From NCBI RefSeq assembly GCF_003931565.1, contig NZ_RRYI01000002.1, positions 372,001 through 436,000 of the forward strand: a stretch of DNA of 64,000 bases. The letters are read 5' to 3'. Both the position numbers and the translations under genes were made by a program. Within the stretch, counting starts at the first letter, position 1, and each line of letters begins with the position of its first letter. Positions 49,588-57,202 of the stretch are shown piece by piece. This DNA comes from Caulobacter sp. 602-1. GTDB taxonomy: Bacteria; Pseudomonadota; Alphaproteobacteria; Caulobacterales; Caulobacteraceae. The notes below the pieces were generated by a model that had not been told where the DNA came from, ran no database searches, and was given only the letters and a program-made list of their open reading frames with translations.

Positions 49588-50949
49588 TCAGAAGCGGAAC
49601 TGGACGATCGCCATGGCGAAATCGACGTCGCGTCCGCCGGCCGCCTTCACCGCCGCGCCGGCCTCGGCGTGGACGGCCTCCAGCGAAACCTTGACGTTGC
49701 GGCTGACCTGCCAGCCGAGATCGGCCTGCCAGTCCTCGCTGACCGCCTTGGCCGTCGACGCGCCGCCCCCCGCCAGCGCCGCCAGCGGCTGCAGATAGAT
49801 GGCGTCGCGGCCAGCCTGGCGGCGACGATCGGTGTGGCTGACCCCGACCGAGACGGACTTGGTCGGCGTGGCGCCCAGGGCGATCCGCCAGGCCGAGAGA
49901 TTGCTCCAGCCGACCAGGCCTGCCTCGCTGAAATAGGCCCCCTTGGGGAACAGCGGGTTGAAGGTCTTCAGCTGGCCGTCGGCCGGATCGTTGTCGCCGG
50001 AACCGATGTCGCGGCGCACCGACAGGCGCGGCTTCCACGGCGCGGTGAAGCTGTAGCCCACCCCGGCCGAGCCGCCCCAGGCGCGGATGTCCTGACCGGC
50101 GAAATGACCGCGCTGGACCATGCCCTCGACCTCGTAGTCGACCGCTCCGGTCTTGCCGGCCAGGCGTGCGCCGACGCCGCGGCGTCGCTCATCGCCGGTG
50201 ACCGCCCCGAAGCGGACCCGGTCGCGGTCGAGGTTCAGGCTGTAGACATCGAGGCTGGCGGCCTTGCCCACGGGGGCGGTGGCGTAGACGCCCCAGAAGG
50301 CTTGGCTTGCGTTGTGGCTGTCGTTGAACCCGCCGGGTTCGAGCGCGATCGGGTGGGTGTAGAAGGCGTCGACCTTCAGGCTCTTGTCGGAATAGGTCAG
50401 TCGCGCGCCGTCGAAGCTCTGGCGGATGTTCGGGCCCTCGCGCACCGAGACGAAACGCTGGGTCGGGTTGAAGCTCAGCTCCTGGCGACCCAGGCGCAGG
50501 CGCCAGTGCTGGGCGGGCGTGAGGTCGACGAACAGCACCTGAGCGTCCAGGCCGTCACGGTCGGTGATCGCCGGCGCCTCGCCCTTGCCGATGTCGCGAT
50601 GCAGGCCCAGTTCGCCATAAACCCGGACGGCGGAGTTCAGATGCAGATCGGCGCTGACCAGGCCTCGGAAGAGCGCGAAGGTGTCGGCCTGGGCGCCGCC
50701 GACGCCGAAGCGCGGGGCGTCGATGGTGTCGAGCCGAACGCGGGCCTCGCCGCCGAGCGTTAGATGGCCGTTCTCGCCCAGCGGGATATAGCGCAACGGA
50801 TCGAGGCCGGTCAGGTTCGGGGCGGACTTCAGGTAGGCGTAGTCCTCGTCGGACCGGACCAGCTTGAACGCGGGCGGCTCGGCGGCCTGGGCTGCTCCAG
50901 TGGCGAGAGGGCCGGTCAGCAGCGCCGCCGCAAGAACCGCCGCCCTCAT
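49588..50949 (-). CDS. AlgE-like outer membrane porin (alginate export domain family)
   Basis: The 453-residue protein has a signal peptide (cleavage after AAQA, residue 22), then a beta-barrel of the alginate-export family with HLTLGGEARVRLDTI early, LRLGRQELSFNPTQRFVSVR in the middle and a C-terminal aromatic residue (IVQFRF). Members form anion-selective or substrate-specific outer membrane channels; alginate export itself is unlikely because no alginate genes are present. Its start overlaps the DUF1275 stop (ATGA), so it is the last of six coupled genes and may import the operon substrate. Confidence 0.82.
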   Translation of the reverse strand: MRAAVLAAALLTGPLATGAAQAAEPPAFKLVRSDEDYAYLKSAPNLTGLDPLRYIPLGENGHLTLGGEARVRLDTIDAPRFGVGGAQADTFALFRGLVSADLHLNSAVRVYGELGLHRDIGKGEAPAITDRDGLDAQVLFVDLTPAQHWRLRLGRQELSFNPTQRFVSVREGPNIRQSFDGARLTYSDKSLKVDAFYTHPIALEPGGFNDSHNASQAFWGVYATAPVGKAASLDVYSLNLDRDRVRFGAVTGDERRRGVGARLAGKTGAVDYEVEGMVQRGHFAGQDIRAWGGSAGVGYSFTAPWKPRLSVRRDIGSGDNDPADGQLKTFNPLFPKGAYFSEAGLVGWSNLSAWRIALGATPTKSVSVGVSHTDRRRQAGRDAIYLQPLAALAGGGASTAKAVSEDWQADLGWQVSRNVKVSLEAVHAEAGAAVKAAGGRDVDFAMAIVQFRF

Positions 50950-51647
50950 GCTTTCACCGGGCGCGGCGCGCGGGCGTAGAGGCAGCCCAGGATCGCGACA
51001 ACCACGGCCGCCGGCAGCAGGCTCCAGGCGCCGGCCGCCAGGACGCCGATGGCGCCGCCGATCGCGCCGACAGCGAAGGCCATGACCGGCGGCCAGGTCT
51101 TGACGATCCGCGCCCGCAGAGCTTCGTCCAGTCCGTTCTTTGAGGTCAGCAGGTCCACCAGATCGATGGCGATCTGGGTGACGTTACCGGTCATGATCGT
51201 GGTCGGGGCCAGGTGACTGAACACCACCCGCGCGCCCACGTTCTGGACGGCCATGGCGCAGACGCCGACAAGGCCCGCCAGCATCACCGCCGGTTGGTCG
51301 GCGTTGTCGGCCGGCAGGGCGACGACGGTCAGCAACATGAAGACCAGCAGCATCGCCGCCTGCAGCAGCAGCACCGCCGCCTCGTTGGCCTGGCCGCGCG
51401 CCCGGCGCCTACAGATCATCACATAGGTCGCGGCCGCCGCGGCGATGAACACCGGCAGGGACAGCAGCTTGGTGGCGATGCCCTGGCCGCCGCCGGCCAG
51501 GGAGACGCCCAGCATGACGAGGTTGCCGGTGGCGTGGTTCACGAACAGGCCGAACAGCAGGACGAAGCCGACCACGTCGACATAGCCGCCGACCAGGGCC
51601 ATGCCGACGCCAGTGGCGGCGGCTAGGCGGGGCGACGGCGCGCTCAC
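50946..51647 (-). CDS. DUF1275 (YoaK-type) membrane protein
   Basis: This 233-residue membrane protein has about six hydrophobic segments. The FVNHATGNLVMLGVSLAGGG segment and the later TTIMTGNVTQIAIDL segment are the two internal repeats of the DUF1275/YoaK family. The function is unknown; a small-molecule channel or exporter has been proposed for relatives. The GTG start at 51647 overlaps the DoxX stop (GTGA). It is part of the coupled operon running from 54990 to 49588. Confidence 0.82.
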   Translation of the reverse strand: MSAPSPRLAAATGVGMALVGGYVDVVGFVLLFGLFVNHATGNLVMLGVSLAGGGQGIATKLLSLPVFIAAAAATYVMICRRRARGQANEAAVLLLQAAMLLVFMLLTVVALPADNADQPAVMLAGLVGVCAMAVQNVGARVVFSHLAPTTIMTGNVTQIAIDLVDLLTSKNGLDEALRARIVKTWPPVMAFAVGAIGGAIGVLAAGAWSLLPAAVVVAILGCLYARAPRPVKA

Positions 51648-52066
51648 GCCCACTTCTCCCGTTCGACCAGGATCGCCGCCAGCATGAAGCCGCCGATCAG
51701 GCCGATATGCTCCAGGAAGGTGTTCAGCGCGTGAAAGCGCTCCACCGGGTCGGCGACCGTCCAGTAGGGATGGGCGATCAGCGTGGCGAAGGCGGTGAAG
51801 ACGCCCAGGGCACCGGCCGCCAGCCAGCCGGCCCGGCCCAGGATCAGGGCGATCGAACCGCCCAGCTGGACCAGCACCGTGGCGGCCACGACCAGCCACG
51901 CCGGCTTGAGGCCGAAATGGGCGGCCTCGGCCAGGGCGCCGTTGAGGTCGGTCAGCTTGGCGATCCCGCTCCACCAGTAGGGCAGGGTCAGGACCGCGCG
52001 GGCAAAGGTTCCGAACGCCGTCGAGCGCAGGAGGACGGAGATGGGGGCGGGGGTGTCCATGGTCAT
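51644..52066 (-). CDS. DoxX-family membrane protein
   Basis: The 140-residue protein has four hydrophobic helices typical of DoxX/MauE: AVLTLPYWWSGIAKL, WLVVAATVLVQLGGSIALIL, a third, and HIGLIGGFMLAAILV. DoxX-like proteins act as quinone-linked or redox-homeostasis membrane subunits. The ATG at 52066 overlaps the amidohydrolase stop (ATGA) and the stop overlaps the DUF1275 start. A second ATG six bases in is possible. Confidence 0.82.
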   Translation of the reverse strand: MTMDTPAPISVLLRSTAFGTFARAVLTLPYWWSGIAKLTDLNGALAEAAHFGLKPAWLVVAATVLVQLGGSIALILGRAGWLAAGALGVFTAFATLIAHPYWTVADPVERFHALNTFLEHIGLIGGFMLAAILVEREKWA

Positions 52067-54003
52067 ACCGCCCAGCAGCCGCAGCCCATGGCGCCCCAGA
52101 AGGAGCGGGCGTCGCTGGTCGGCGCCGCGCGGGCATAGGCCGAAGCGTGGTCGTGGCCGTGGACGTTGCAGCGGCTGGCGCAGCCGCAGGCGCTGGCGAG
52201 AGCCCGGGCGTGGCCGCGCGAGCGGTCCTGATAGCCGCCAAAGGTCCGCACCGGCGACCAGTCGGGCATGGGCGGCGGCAGCACCGGCGCCAGCTTGTCG
52301 TAGTCGCCCTGACCGTGAACGACCTTGCCGCCCAGCAGGGTCAGCACCGCCGACAGGTGCGGGATCTCATCTTCGGGCACGGTCATGTAGTCGTCCGACA
52401 GCACGGCCAGGTCGGCCAGCTGACCGACGGCGATCTGGCCCTTCTTGCCTTCCTCGTTCGAGAACCAGGTGTTGGCGGTGGTCCAGAGACGCAGGGCCTC
52501 CTCGCGGTCGACGCGGTTGGCCGGCGGGTAGAGGCGCGCGCCGCCCACCGTCTTGCCGGTGACCAGCCAGTTCAGCGAAACCCACGGGTTATAGCTGGCG
52601 ACGCGGGTGGCGTCGGTGCCGGCGCCGACCGGGATCCCGGCCTTCAGCATCTTGTTGATCGGCGGCGTGGCCTCGGCGGCCTTGGCCCCGTAGCGCTCCA
52701 TGAAGTACTCGCCCTGGAACGCCATGCGGTGCTGCACGGCGATGCCGCCGCCCAGGGCCGCGATGCGGTCGATGTTGCGATCGCTGATCGTCTCGGCGTG
52801 GTCGAAGAACCAGTGCAGGCCGCCAAAAGGCATGTCGCGATTGACCTTCTCGTAGACGTCCAGCGCCCGCGTGATGGTCTCGTCATAGGTGGCGTGCAGC
52901 CGCCAGGGCCAGCGGTTCTCGACCAGGTGACGGATCACCGGCTCCAGGTCGGTCTCCATGCTTGGTGGCATTTCCGGCCGCTCGACGCGGAAGTCCTCGA
53001 AGTCGGCGGCGCTGTAGACCAGCATCTCGCCCGCGCCGTTGTGGCGGTACGTGTCGTCGCCCTGGCCCGGCCTGACCTGCTTGGACCACGACTGGAAGTC
53101 CGACAGCTCGGCCTTGGGCTTCTGGGTGAACAGGTTGTAGCTGATCCGCAGGGTCAGCTGGTCGTCGGCGTGCAGCTTCTCGATGATCTCGTAGTCGTCG
53201 GGGTAGTTCTGGAAACCGCCGCCGGCGTCGATCACCCCGGTCACGCCCAGGCGGTTCATCTCGCGCATGAAGTGGCGGGTGGAATTGAGCTGGTACTCGG
53301 GCGGCAGCTTGGGGCCCTTGGCCAGGGTGGCGTAGAGGATCGTCGCGTTGGGCTGGGCCAGCAGCAGGCCGGTCGGTTCGCCCGAGGCGTCGCGCTGGAT
53401 CTCGCCGCCCGGCGGGTTGGGCGTGTCCTTGGTGTAGCCGACGGCGCGCAGGGCGGCGCGGTTCAAGAGGGCGCGGTCGTAGAGGTGGAGGATGAACACC
53501 GGCGTCTCGGGCGCGGCGGCGTTGATCTCGTCCAGGGTCGGCAGGCGCTTCTCGACGAACTGGTGCTCGGTAAAGCCGCCGACCACGCGCACCCACTGGG
53601 GCGGCGGGGTGTTGGCGGCCTGCTTCTTCAGCATGGCCATGGCGTCGGCCAGGGTGGGCACGCCGTCCCAGCGCAGTTCCATGTTGTAGTTCAGCCCGCC
53701 GCGGATGATGTGCATGTGGCTGTCGATCAGGCCCGGGATCACGCGGCGGCCCGCAAGATCGATGATCGTCGGGTTCGGGCCGGCCGCGGCGCGAACCTCG
53801 CCCTCCTCGCCCACGGCGGCGAACTTGCCGTCGCGAACCAGCGCCGCGTCGGCGCGCGGATTGCTGCGGTCGAGGGTGGTGAACTTGCCGTTGATCAGCA
53901 GCAGGTCGGCTTGGGAGGACATTGGGCCGGGGCTCCGGGCGAAAGCGGGACTGGAGAGGAAGGCCGCGCCGAGCGCGACCGTTTGGCGGCGATTGAGGGT
54001 CAT
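52063..54003 (-). CDS. YtcJ-like amidohydrolase with Tat leader and Cys/His-rich tail
   Basis: The 646-residue metal-dependent hydrolase starts with a twin-arginine leader (LNRRQTVALGAAFLSSPAFA). The amidohydrolase core has ADLLLINGKFTTLD, metal-binding PGLIDSHMHII (His96, His98), HWFFDHAETISDRN and the PVGAGTDATRV motif that replaces the usual final Asp site. A C-terminal tail of about 50 residues is rich in Cys and His (SACGCASRC, NVHGHDHAS, GCGCWAV). YtcJ-like enzymes hydrolyse C-N bonds in N-formyl or cyclic amides. Periplasmic action is likely. The gene is coupled to the XapX gene upstream (ATGA) and DoxX downstream (ATGA). Confidence 0.85.
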   Translation of the reverse strand: MTLNRRQTVALGAAFLSSPAFARSPGPMSSQADLLLINGKFTTLDRSNPRADAALVRDGKFAAVGEEGEVRAAAGPNPTIIDLAGRRVIPGLIDSHMHIIRGGLNYNMELRWDGVPTLADAMAMLKKQAANTPPPQWVRVVGGFTEHQFVEKRLPTLDEINAAAPETPVFILHLYDRALLNRAALRAVGYTKDTPNPPGGEIQRDASGEPTGLLLAQPNATILYATLAKGPKLPPEYQLNSTRHFMREMNRLGVTGVIDAGGGFQNYPDDYEIIEKLHADDQLTLRISYNLFTQKPKAELSDFQSWSKQVRPGQGDDTYRHNGAGEMLVYSAADFEDFRVERPEMPPSMETDLEPVIRHLVENRWPWRLHATYDETITRALDVYEKVNRDMPFGGLHWFFDHAETISDRNIDRIAALGGGIAVQHRMAFQGEYFMERYGAKAAEATPPINKMLKAGIPVGAGTDATRVASYNPWVSLNWLVTGKTVGGARLYPPANRVDREEALRLWTTANTWFSNEEGKKGQIAVGQLADLAVLSDDYMTVPEDEIPHLSAVLTLLGGKVVHGQGDYDKLAPVLPPPMPDWSPVRTFGGYQDRSRGHARALASACGCASRCNVHGHDHASAYARAAPTSDARSFWGAMGCGCWAV

Positions 54004-54260
54004 GCCTGGCCCTCGGCCTTTTGCGGGTCGACAGCCTGCGGGCCCAGCACCTGACCGGCGCATTCGGGGGTCTTCAGGTAGGCCACGACGGGAGCCCTGG
54101 TCAGCAGGCGCTTGGCGATCGGGACCGCCTGTTCGCCCAGCAACATTCCCATCAGGCCCAGCAGGGCGATGGCCGGCGGGGCGGGCGAGCGCACGCCGAG
54201 CAGCGAATAGATCACGCCGACGAGCAGGCCGGCGCCGAGGGACAGCAGGTAGGGTTTCAT
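54000..54260 (-). CDS. XapX domain protein (DUF1427)
   Basis: The 86-residue protein has two short hydrophobic segments (YLLSLGAGLLVGVIYSLLG and AIALLGLMGMLLGEQ) and the XapX-family RSPAPPAIALLG core. The family is of unknown function and often sits next to amidohydrolase genes. It starts at the ATG at 54260 after a GGAGCG site, and its stop overlaps the amidohydrolase start. The family match is short but characteristic. Confidence 0.78.
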   Translation of the reverse strand: MKPYLLSLGAGLLVGVIYSLLGVRSPAPPAIALLGLMGMLLGEQAVPIAKRLLTRAPVVAYLKTPECAGQVLGPQAVDPQKAEGQA

Positions 54261-54286
54261 CGCCGACGCTCCGTGAACTGAAGTGA

Positions 54287-54308
54287 GGCGGGACCTTGGG
54301 ATCCCGCC
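54287..54308 (-). terminator. Intercistronic hairpin after the isochorismatase-fold gene
   Basis: Stem GGCGGGA with TCCCGCC (54287-54293 and 54302-54308) in the 61-base gap between the first two operon genes. No T run follows on the minus strand, so it may be an attenuator or mRNA-stabilising hairpin. Confidence 0.4.
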
Positions 54309-54321
54309 CCGAGGACAGGGG

Positions 54322-54990
54322 TCAGGCGGCGGTGGCGTGGCCTTCCGACGCACCGAACATGGTCTTGGCGTAGGTGATGCCCAGGCCGTACGCGCCGCCA
54401 TAGGCGCGGGCGATGCCGGTGGTCAGATCGTAGGTCTCCGAACGGGCCCAGTCCCGCTGAAGCTCCAGCAGGTATTGCAACGAGGTCATCGGGCGGGCGC
54501 CGGCCTGGACCATGCGATCCATGGCGCGATCGTGGGCCTCGGCCGAGACGTCGCCGCAGGCGTCGGCGATGACATAGACCTCGAAGCCTTGGGCGAGGGC
54601 CGACAGGGCCGGGCCGACGATGCAGACGCTGGTCCACAGGCCGGCCAGCACGATGCGCGGCTTGCCGATCTCGTTGACCTTGGCGATGACGGCGGCGTCT
54701 TCCCAGGTGTTCATCGAGGTGCGGTCGAGAGCGGCGACGCCGGGGAAGGCGTCCTTGATCTCGTCGAACATCGGGCCCGAGAAGCTCTTTTCGGCGACGG
54801 TCGTGAGGAGGGTCGAGGCGCCGAAGCCGGCGGCGGCGCGGGCGACCAGGGCGGCGTTGGTGCGCAGCTCGGTGGCCGAGATCGAGTGGGTCGCGAAGGC
54901 CATCTGCGACTGGAAATCGATCATGACCAGGGTGTGGTCGGTCGGGGTCAGCAGTTGCGGGCCGGCGGTGGGCGTGGCGACGAGGGTCAT
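54322..54990 (-). CDS. Isochorismatase-fold hydrolase (YcaC-like)
   Basis: The 222-residue hydrolase has the cysteine-hydrolase triad layout: Asp25 in LVMIDFQSQM, a Lys in VAEKSFSGPM near residue 68, and a nucleophilic Cys near 123 in GLWTSVCIVGPALSAL. It resembles YcaC-type hydrolases, which may act on amides such as nicotinamide-like or ureido compounds. It is the first gene of the operon leading to XapX, amidohydrolase, DoxX, DUF1275 and the porin. Two C-N hydrolases in one operon suggest a substrate with two amide or imide bonds. Confidence 0.83.
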   Translation of the reverse strand: MTLVATPTAGPQLLTPTDHTLVMIDFQSQMAFATHSISATELRTNAALVARAAAGFGASTLLTTVAEKSFSGPMFDEIKDAFPGVAALDRTSMNTWEDAAVIAKVNEIGKPRIVLAGLWTSVCIVGPALSALAQGFEVYVIADACGDVSAEAHDRAMDRMVQAGARPMTSLQYLLELQRDWARSETYDLTTGIARAYGGAYGLGITYAKTMFGASEGHATAA

Positions 54991-55090
54991 GGGATGTCCT
55001 TTTGCGTTGGGTGGAGGACCGTTCCCGGCCGCCCCGTTGTTCTGACAAGCTCACTCTGGCCGCGACGCATCGCCGCATAAATGGAAATGG

Positions 55091-55109
55091 TGGAAAGTCA
55101 CTGTTTCCA
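55091..55109. promoter_or_regulatory. TGGAAA-N7-TTTCCA inverted repeat upstream of the six-gene operon
   Basis: A perfect 6-bp dyad with a 7-base spacer, about 100 bases before the isochorismatase-fold start, in the 321-base divergent region 54991-55311. That region also has an imperfect GGCGGGT...ACCCGCC pair (55177-55209). No gene is visible in it. Confidence 0.5.
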
Positions 55110-55259
55110 AAAACGCTATCGTCGGTCGCGACGAATTAGGCGTGCTCAGGCTACGAAGGGACGGGCTCCGCGGCTCGGCGGGTCGTGTCGCCTTTTGAAC
55201 GAACCCGCCTGAAACTCGGCGACTGAAGATCGGGCTAGGACCTGGCCGCTCGCGCACGA

Positions 55260-55277
55260 CTGTCACAAAACCGCATT
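55260..55277 (+). promoter_or_regulatory. Weak PhoB-box-like sequence before the phospholipase-phosphatase gene
   Basis: CTGTCAC, AAAA, CCGCATT resembles the CTGTCAT direct-repeat pattern of PhoB boxes. The first half is a good match; the second is poor. It lies 52 bases upstream of the start of a phosphorus-scavenging enzyme. Confidence 0.3.
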
Positions 55278-55311
55278 ACGGCTCCGCTTCGACCTGTACC
55301 GGGAGAAGACG

Positions 55312-57072
55312 ATGCTGAGCCTGCTGCTGGCCCTGATGGCCGCCGAACCCAGCGCCCAAGCGGCGCGGATGAACGACATTCTCGCGGTCGGCACCCACAA
55401 TTCCTACAAGGCCGCGATCCCGGCCGACGAGATGACGGCCATGCTGGCGGCGGCGGGGCAGGGGGCCTTGGGGCTCGACTACAGCCATCGTCCGCTGGCG
55501 GAGGAACTGGATGCCGGCGCCCGGCAGTTGGAGCTGGACGTGGCGCGCGATCCCGATGGCGGCCGCTTCGCCAAGCCGGCCACCGCGTTCGGCAAGGGCG
55601 TCGTCCCGGCGCCGGCCTGGGCGGCGGCCATGGCCAAGCCGGGCTACAAGGTCCTGCACATGCAGGACGTCGACTTCCGCACGACCTGTCCGACTTTCGT
55701 CGAATGCCTGACCCAGATTCGCGCCTGGTCGAAGGCCCACCCGGACCACGCGCCGATCCTGATCCTGCTGAACGCCAAGGACGGTCCGTCCAGCTTCCCC
55801 GGCGGCGTCGCGGCCCTACCCTTCGACGAGAAAGCCTTCGACGCCCTCGACGCCGAGATCCGGTCGGTGTTCGCCGACGCCGAACTGATCACCCCAGACC
55901 AGGTCCAAGGCAAGCGCGCCACCCTGCGCGACGCGGTGCTGGCCGACGGCTGGCCGACGCTGAGCGCGGCGCGCGGCAAGGTGTTCTTCGCCCTCGACGA
56001 AAGCCCGGAGAAGGTCGCGGCCTATCGCGGAGCCCGCAAGTCGCTGGAAGGCCGGGCGATGTTCGTCAACACCGACGAGGCCTCGCCGGCCGCCGCCTAT
56101 CTGACCCTCAACGATCCCGTGGGCCAGCGCGCGCGGATCGCCGCCGCCGTGAAGGCCGGCTTCATCGTCCGCACCCGCGCCGACGCCGACACCGTCCAGG
56201 CCCGCAAGAACGACGTGACGATGCGCAGCGCCGCGCTGTCCAGCGGCGCGCAATACGTCTCGACCGACTACCTGTGGGCCGACCCGCGCTTCGCCGGCGG
56301 CTACACCGTGCGCCTGACCGGCGGCGAGGCGGCGACCTGCAATCCCGTCCGCATGGCCAAGGGCTGCGACGCCCCGTTCGAGAGCGTGCCCGGCGCGCCG
56401 GTTCAGGGCTATCTGAACCCCGCCCAGCGCCCGGATCTCACCAAGATCCTGGCCGCCCCGCCGGCCGCCGGCTCGTCCCGCGCCATCGCCGACGCGGCGA
56501 TCTTCGACCAGAGCCGAAGCCTGAAGGGCTCCGCGCGCTGGAAGCGGGCCACCGACGATGTCGACGGCGCGACCTGGAAGCACTTCTCCGAGGCTTTGGG
56601 CGTCACGATCGACCCGACCCAGGCCCCGATCCTCGCCGCTCTGCTGGAGCGCGCTGGCGAAGACCGCTCGGTGGTTGGCGTCGCCAAGACCCACTGGGGG
56701 ACCAAGCGGCCCTATCTGGACAAGCCCAACGCCCCGATCTGCGAGGCCAAGAGCGATCACCTGGCCGGCAATCCGGACTATCCGTCGGGGCACTCGGCGT
56801 TCGGCATGCACGTGGCGATGATCCTGGCCGAGCTGGCCCCCAGCCGGGCCGACGCGCTCTACGCCCGGGGCCGCGACTACGCCGAAAGCCGCTGGGTCTG
56901 TGGCTCGCACAGCGTCAGCGCCACCGAAGCCGGCATGCAGTCGGGGGCGACGATTTACGGCGCGGAACACGTCTCGCCGTACTTCCGCCGCGACATGGAG
57001 GCGGCCCGCGCCGAGCTGGACGCGATCCTCTCGCAAGGCGGCGCGAAGAGCGCCTCACCCGCCCGGCCGTGA
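55312..57072 (+). CDS. Fusion of Ca-dependent phosphoinositide phospholipase C and class A acid phosphatase domains
   Basis: This 586-residue exported protein has a short signal peptide (residues 1-18). The N-terminal half matches the bacterial Ca-dependent PI-PLC domain (VGTHNSYKAAIP with His29, RQLELDVARDPDGG). The C-terminal half matches class A acid phosphatases of the PAP2 superfamily. The K-x6-RP motif is KTHWGTKRP (Lys459, Arg466, Pro467), then NPDYPSGHSAFG with His494. The third motif is SRWVCGSHSVSATEAG, with Arg527 and His533 but Ala537 where Asp normally stands. Both halves would release phosphate from lipids in the periplasm. It precedes a TBDR, hinting at phosphorus or inositol scavenging. 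Confidence 0.8.
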   Translation: MLSLLLALMAAEPSAQAARMNDILAVGTHNSYKAAIPADEMTAMLAAAGQGALGLDYSHRPLAEELDAGARQLELDVARDPDGGRFAKPATAFGKGVVPAPAWAAAMAKPGYKVLHMQDVDFRTTCPTFVECLTQIRAWSKAHPDHAPILILLNAKDGPSSFPGGVAALPFDEKAFDALDAEIRSVFADAELITPDQVQGKRATLRDAVLADGWPTLSAARGKVFFALDESPEKVAAYRGARKSLEGRAMFVNTDEASPAAAYLTLNDPVGQRARIAAAVKAGFIVRTRADADTVQARKNDVTMRSAALSSGAQYVSTDYLWADPRFAGGYTVRLTGGEAATCNPVRMAKGCDAPFESVPGAPVQGYLNPAQRPDLTKILAAPPAAGSSRAIADAAIFDQSRSLKGSARWKRATDDVDGATWKHFSEALGVTIDPTQAPILAALLERAGEDRSVVGVAKTHWGTKRPYLDKPNAPICEAKSDHLAGNPDYPSGHSAFGMHVAMILAELAPSRADALYARGRDYAESRWVCGSHSVSATEAGMQSGATIYGAEHVSPYFRRDMEAARAELDAILSQGGAKSASPARP

Positions 57073-57202
57073 AGTTTTGATGAAATCAACATCTCGCCGC
57101 TGAGGGGGCGTCCGGGGCGGTCGTTGAAGCCGTCGGGGGCGTGGGTCGAACCAGCGTGTTCGGTCCTCCCGCCGTCGCAACAACACCTCGGGGATTGAGC
57201 GG

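Noticed and set aside
50946-52241. Long 431-residue version of the DUF1275 protein
   Set aside because: The first 198 residues are out-of-frame translation of DoxX; the GTG at 51647 gives a normal DUF1275 protein and a GTGA overlap.
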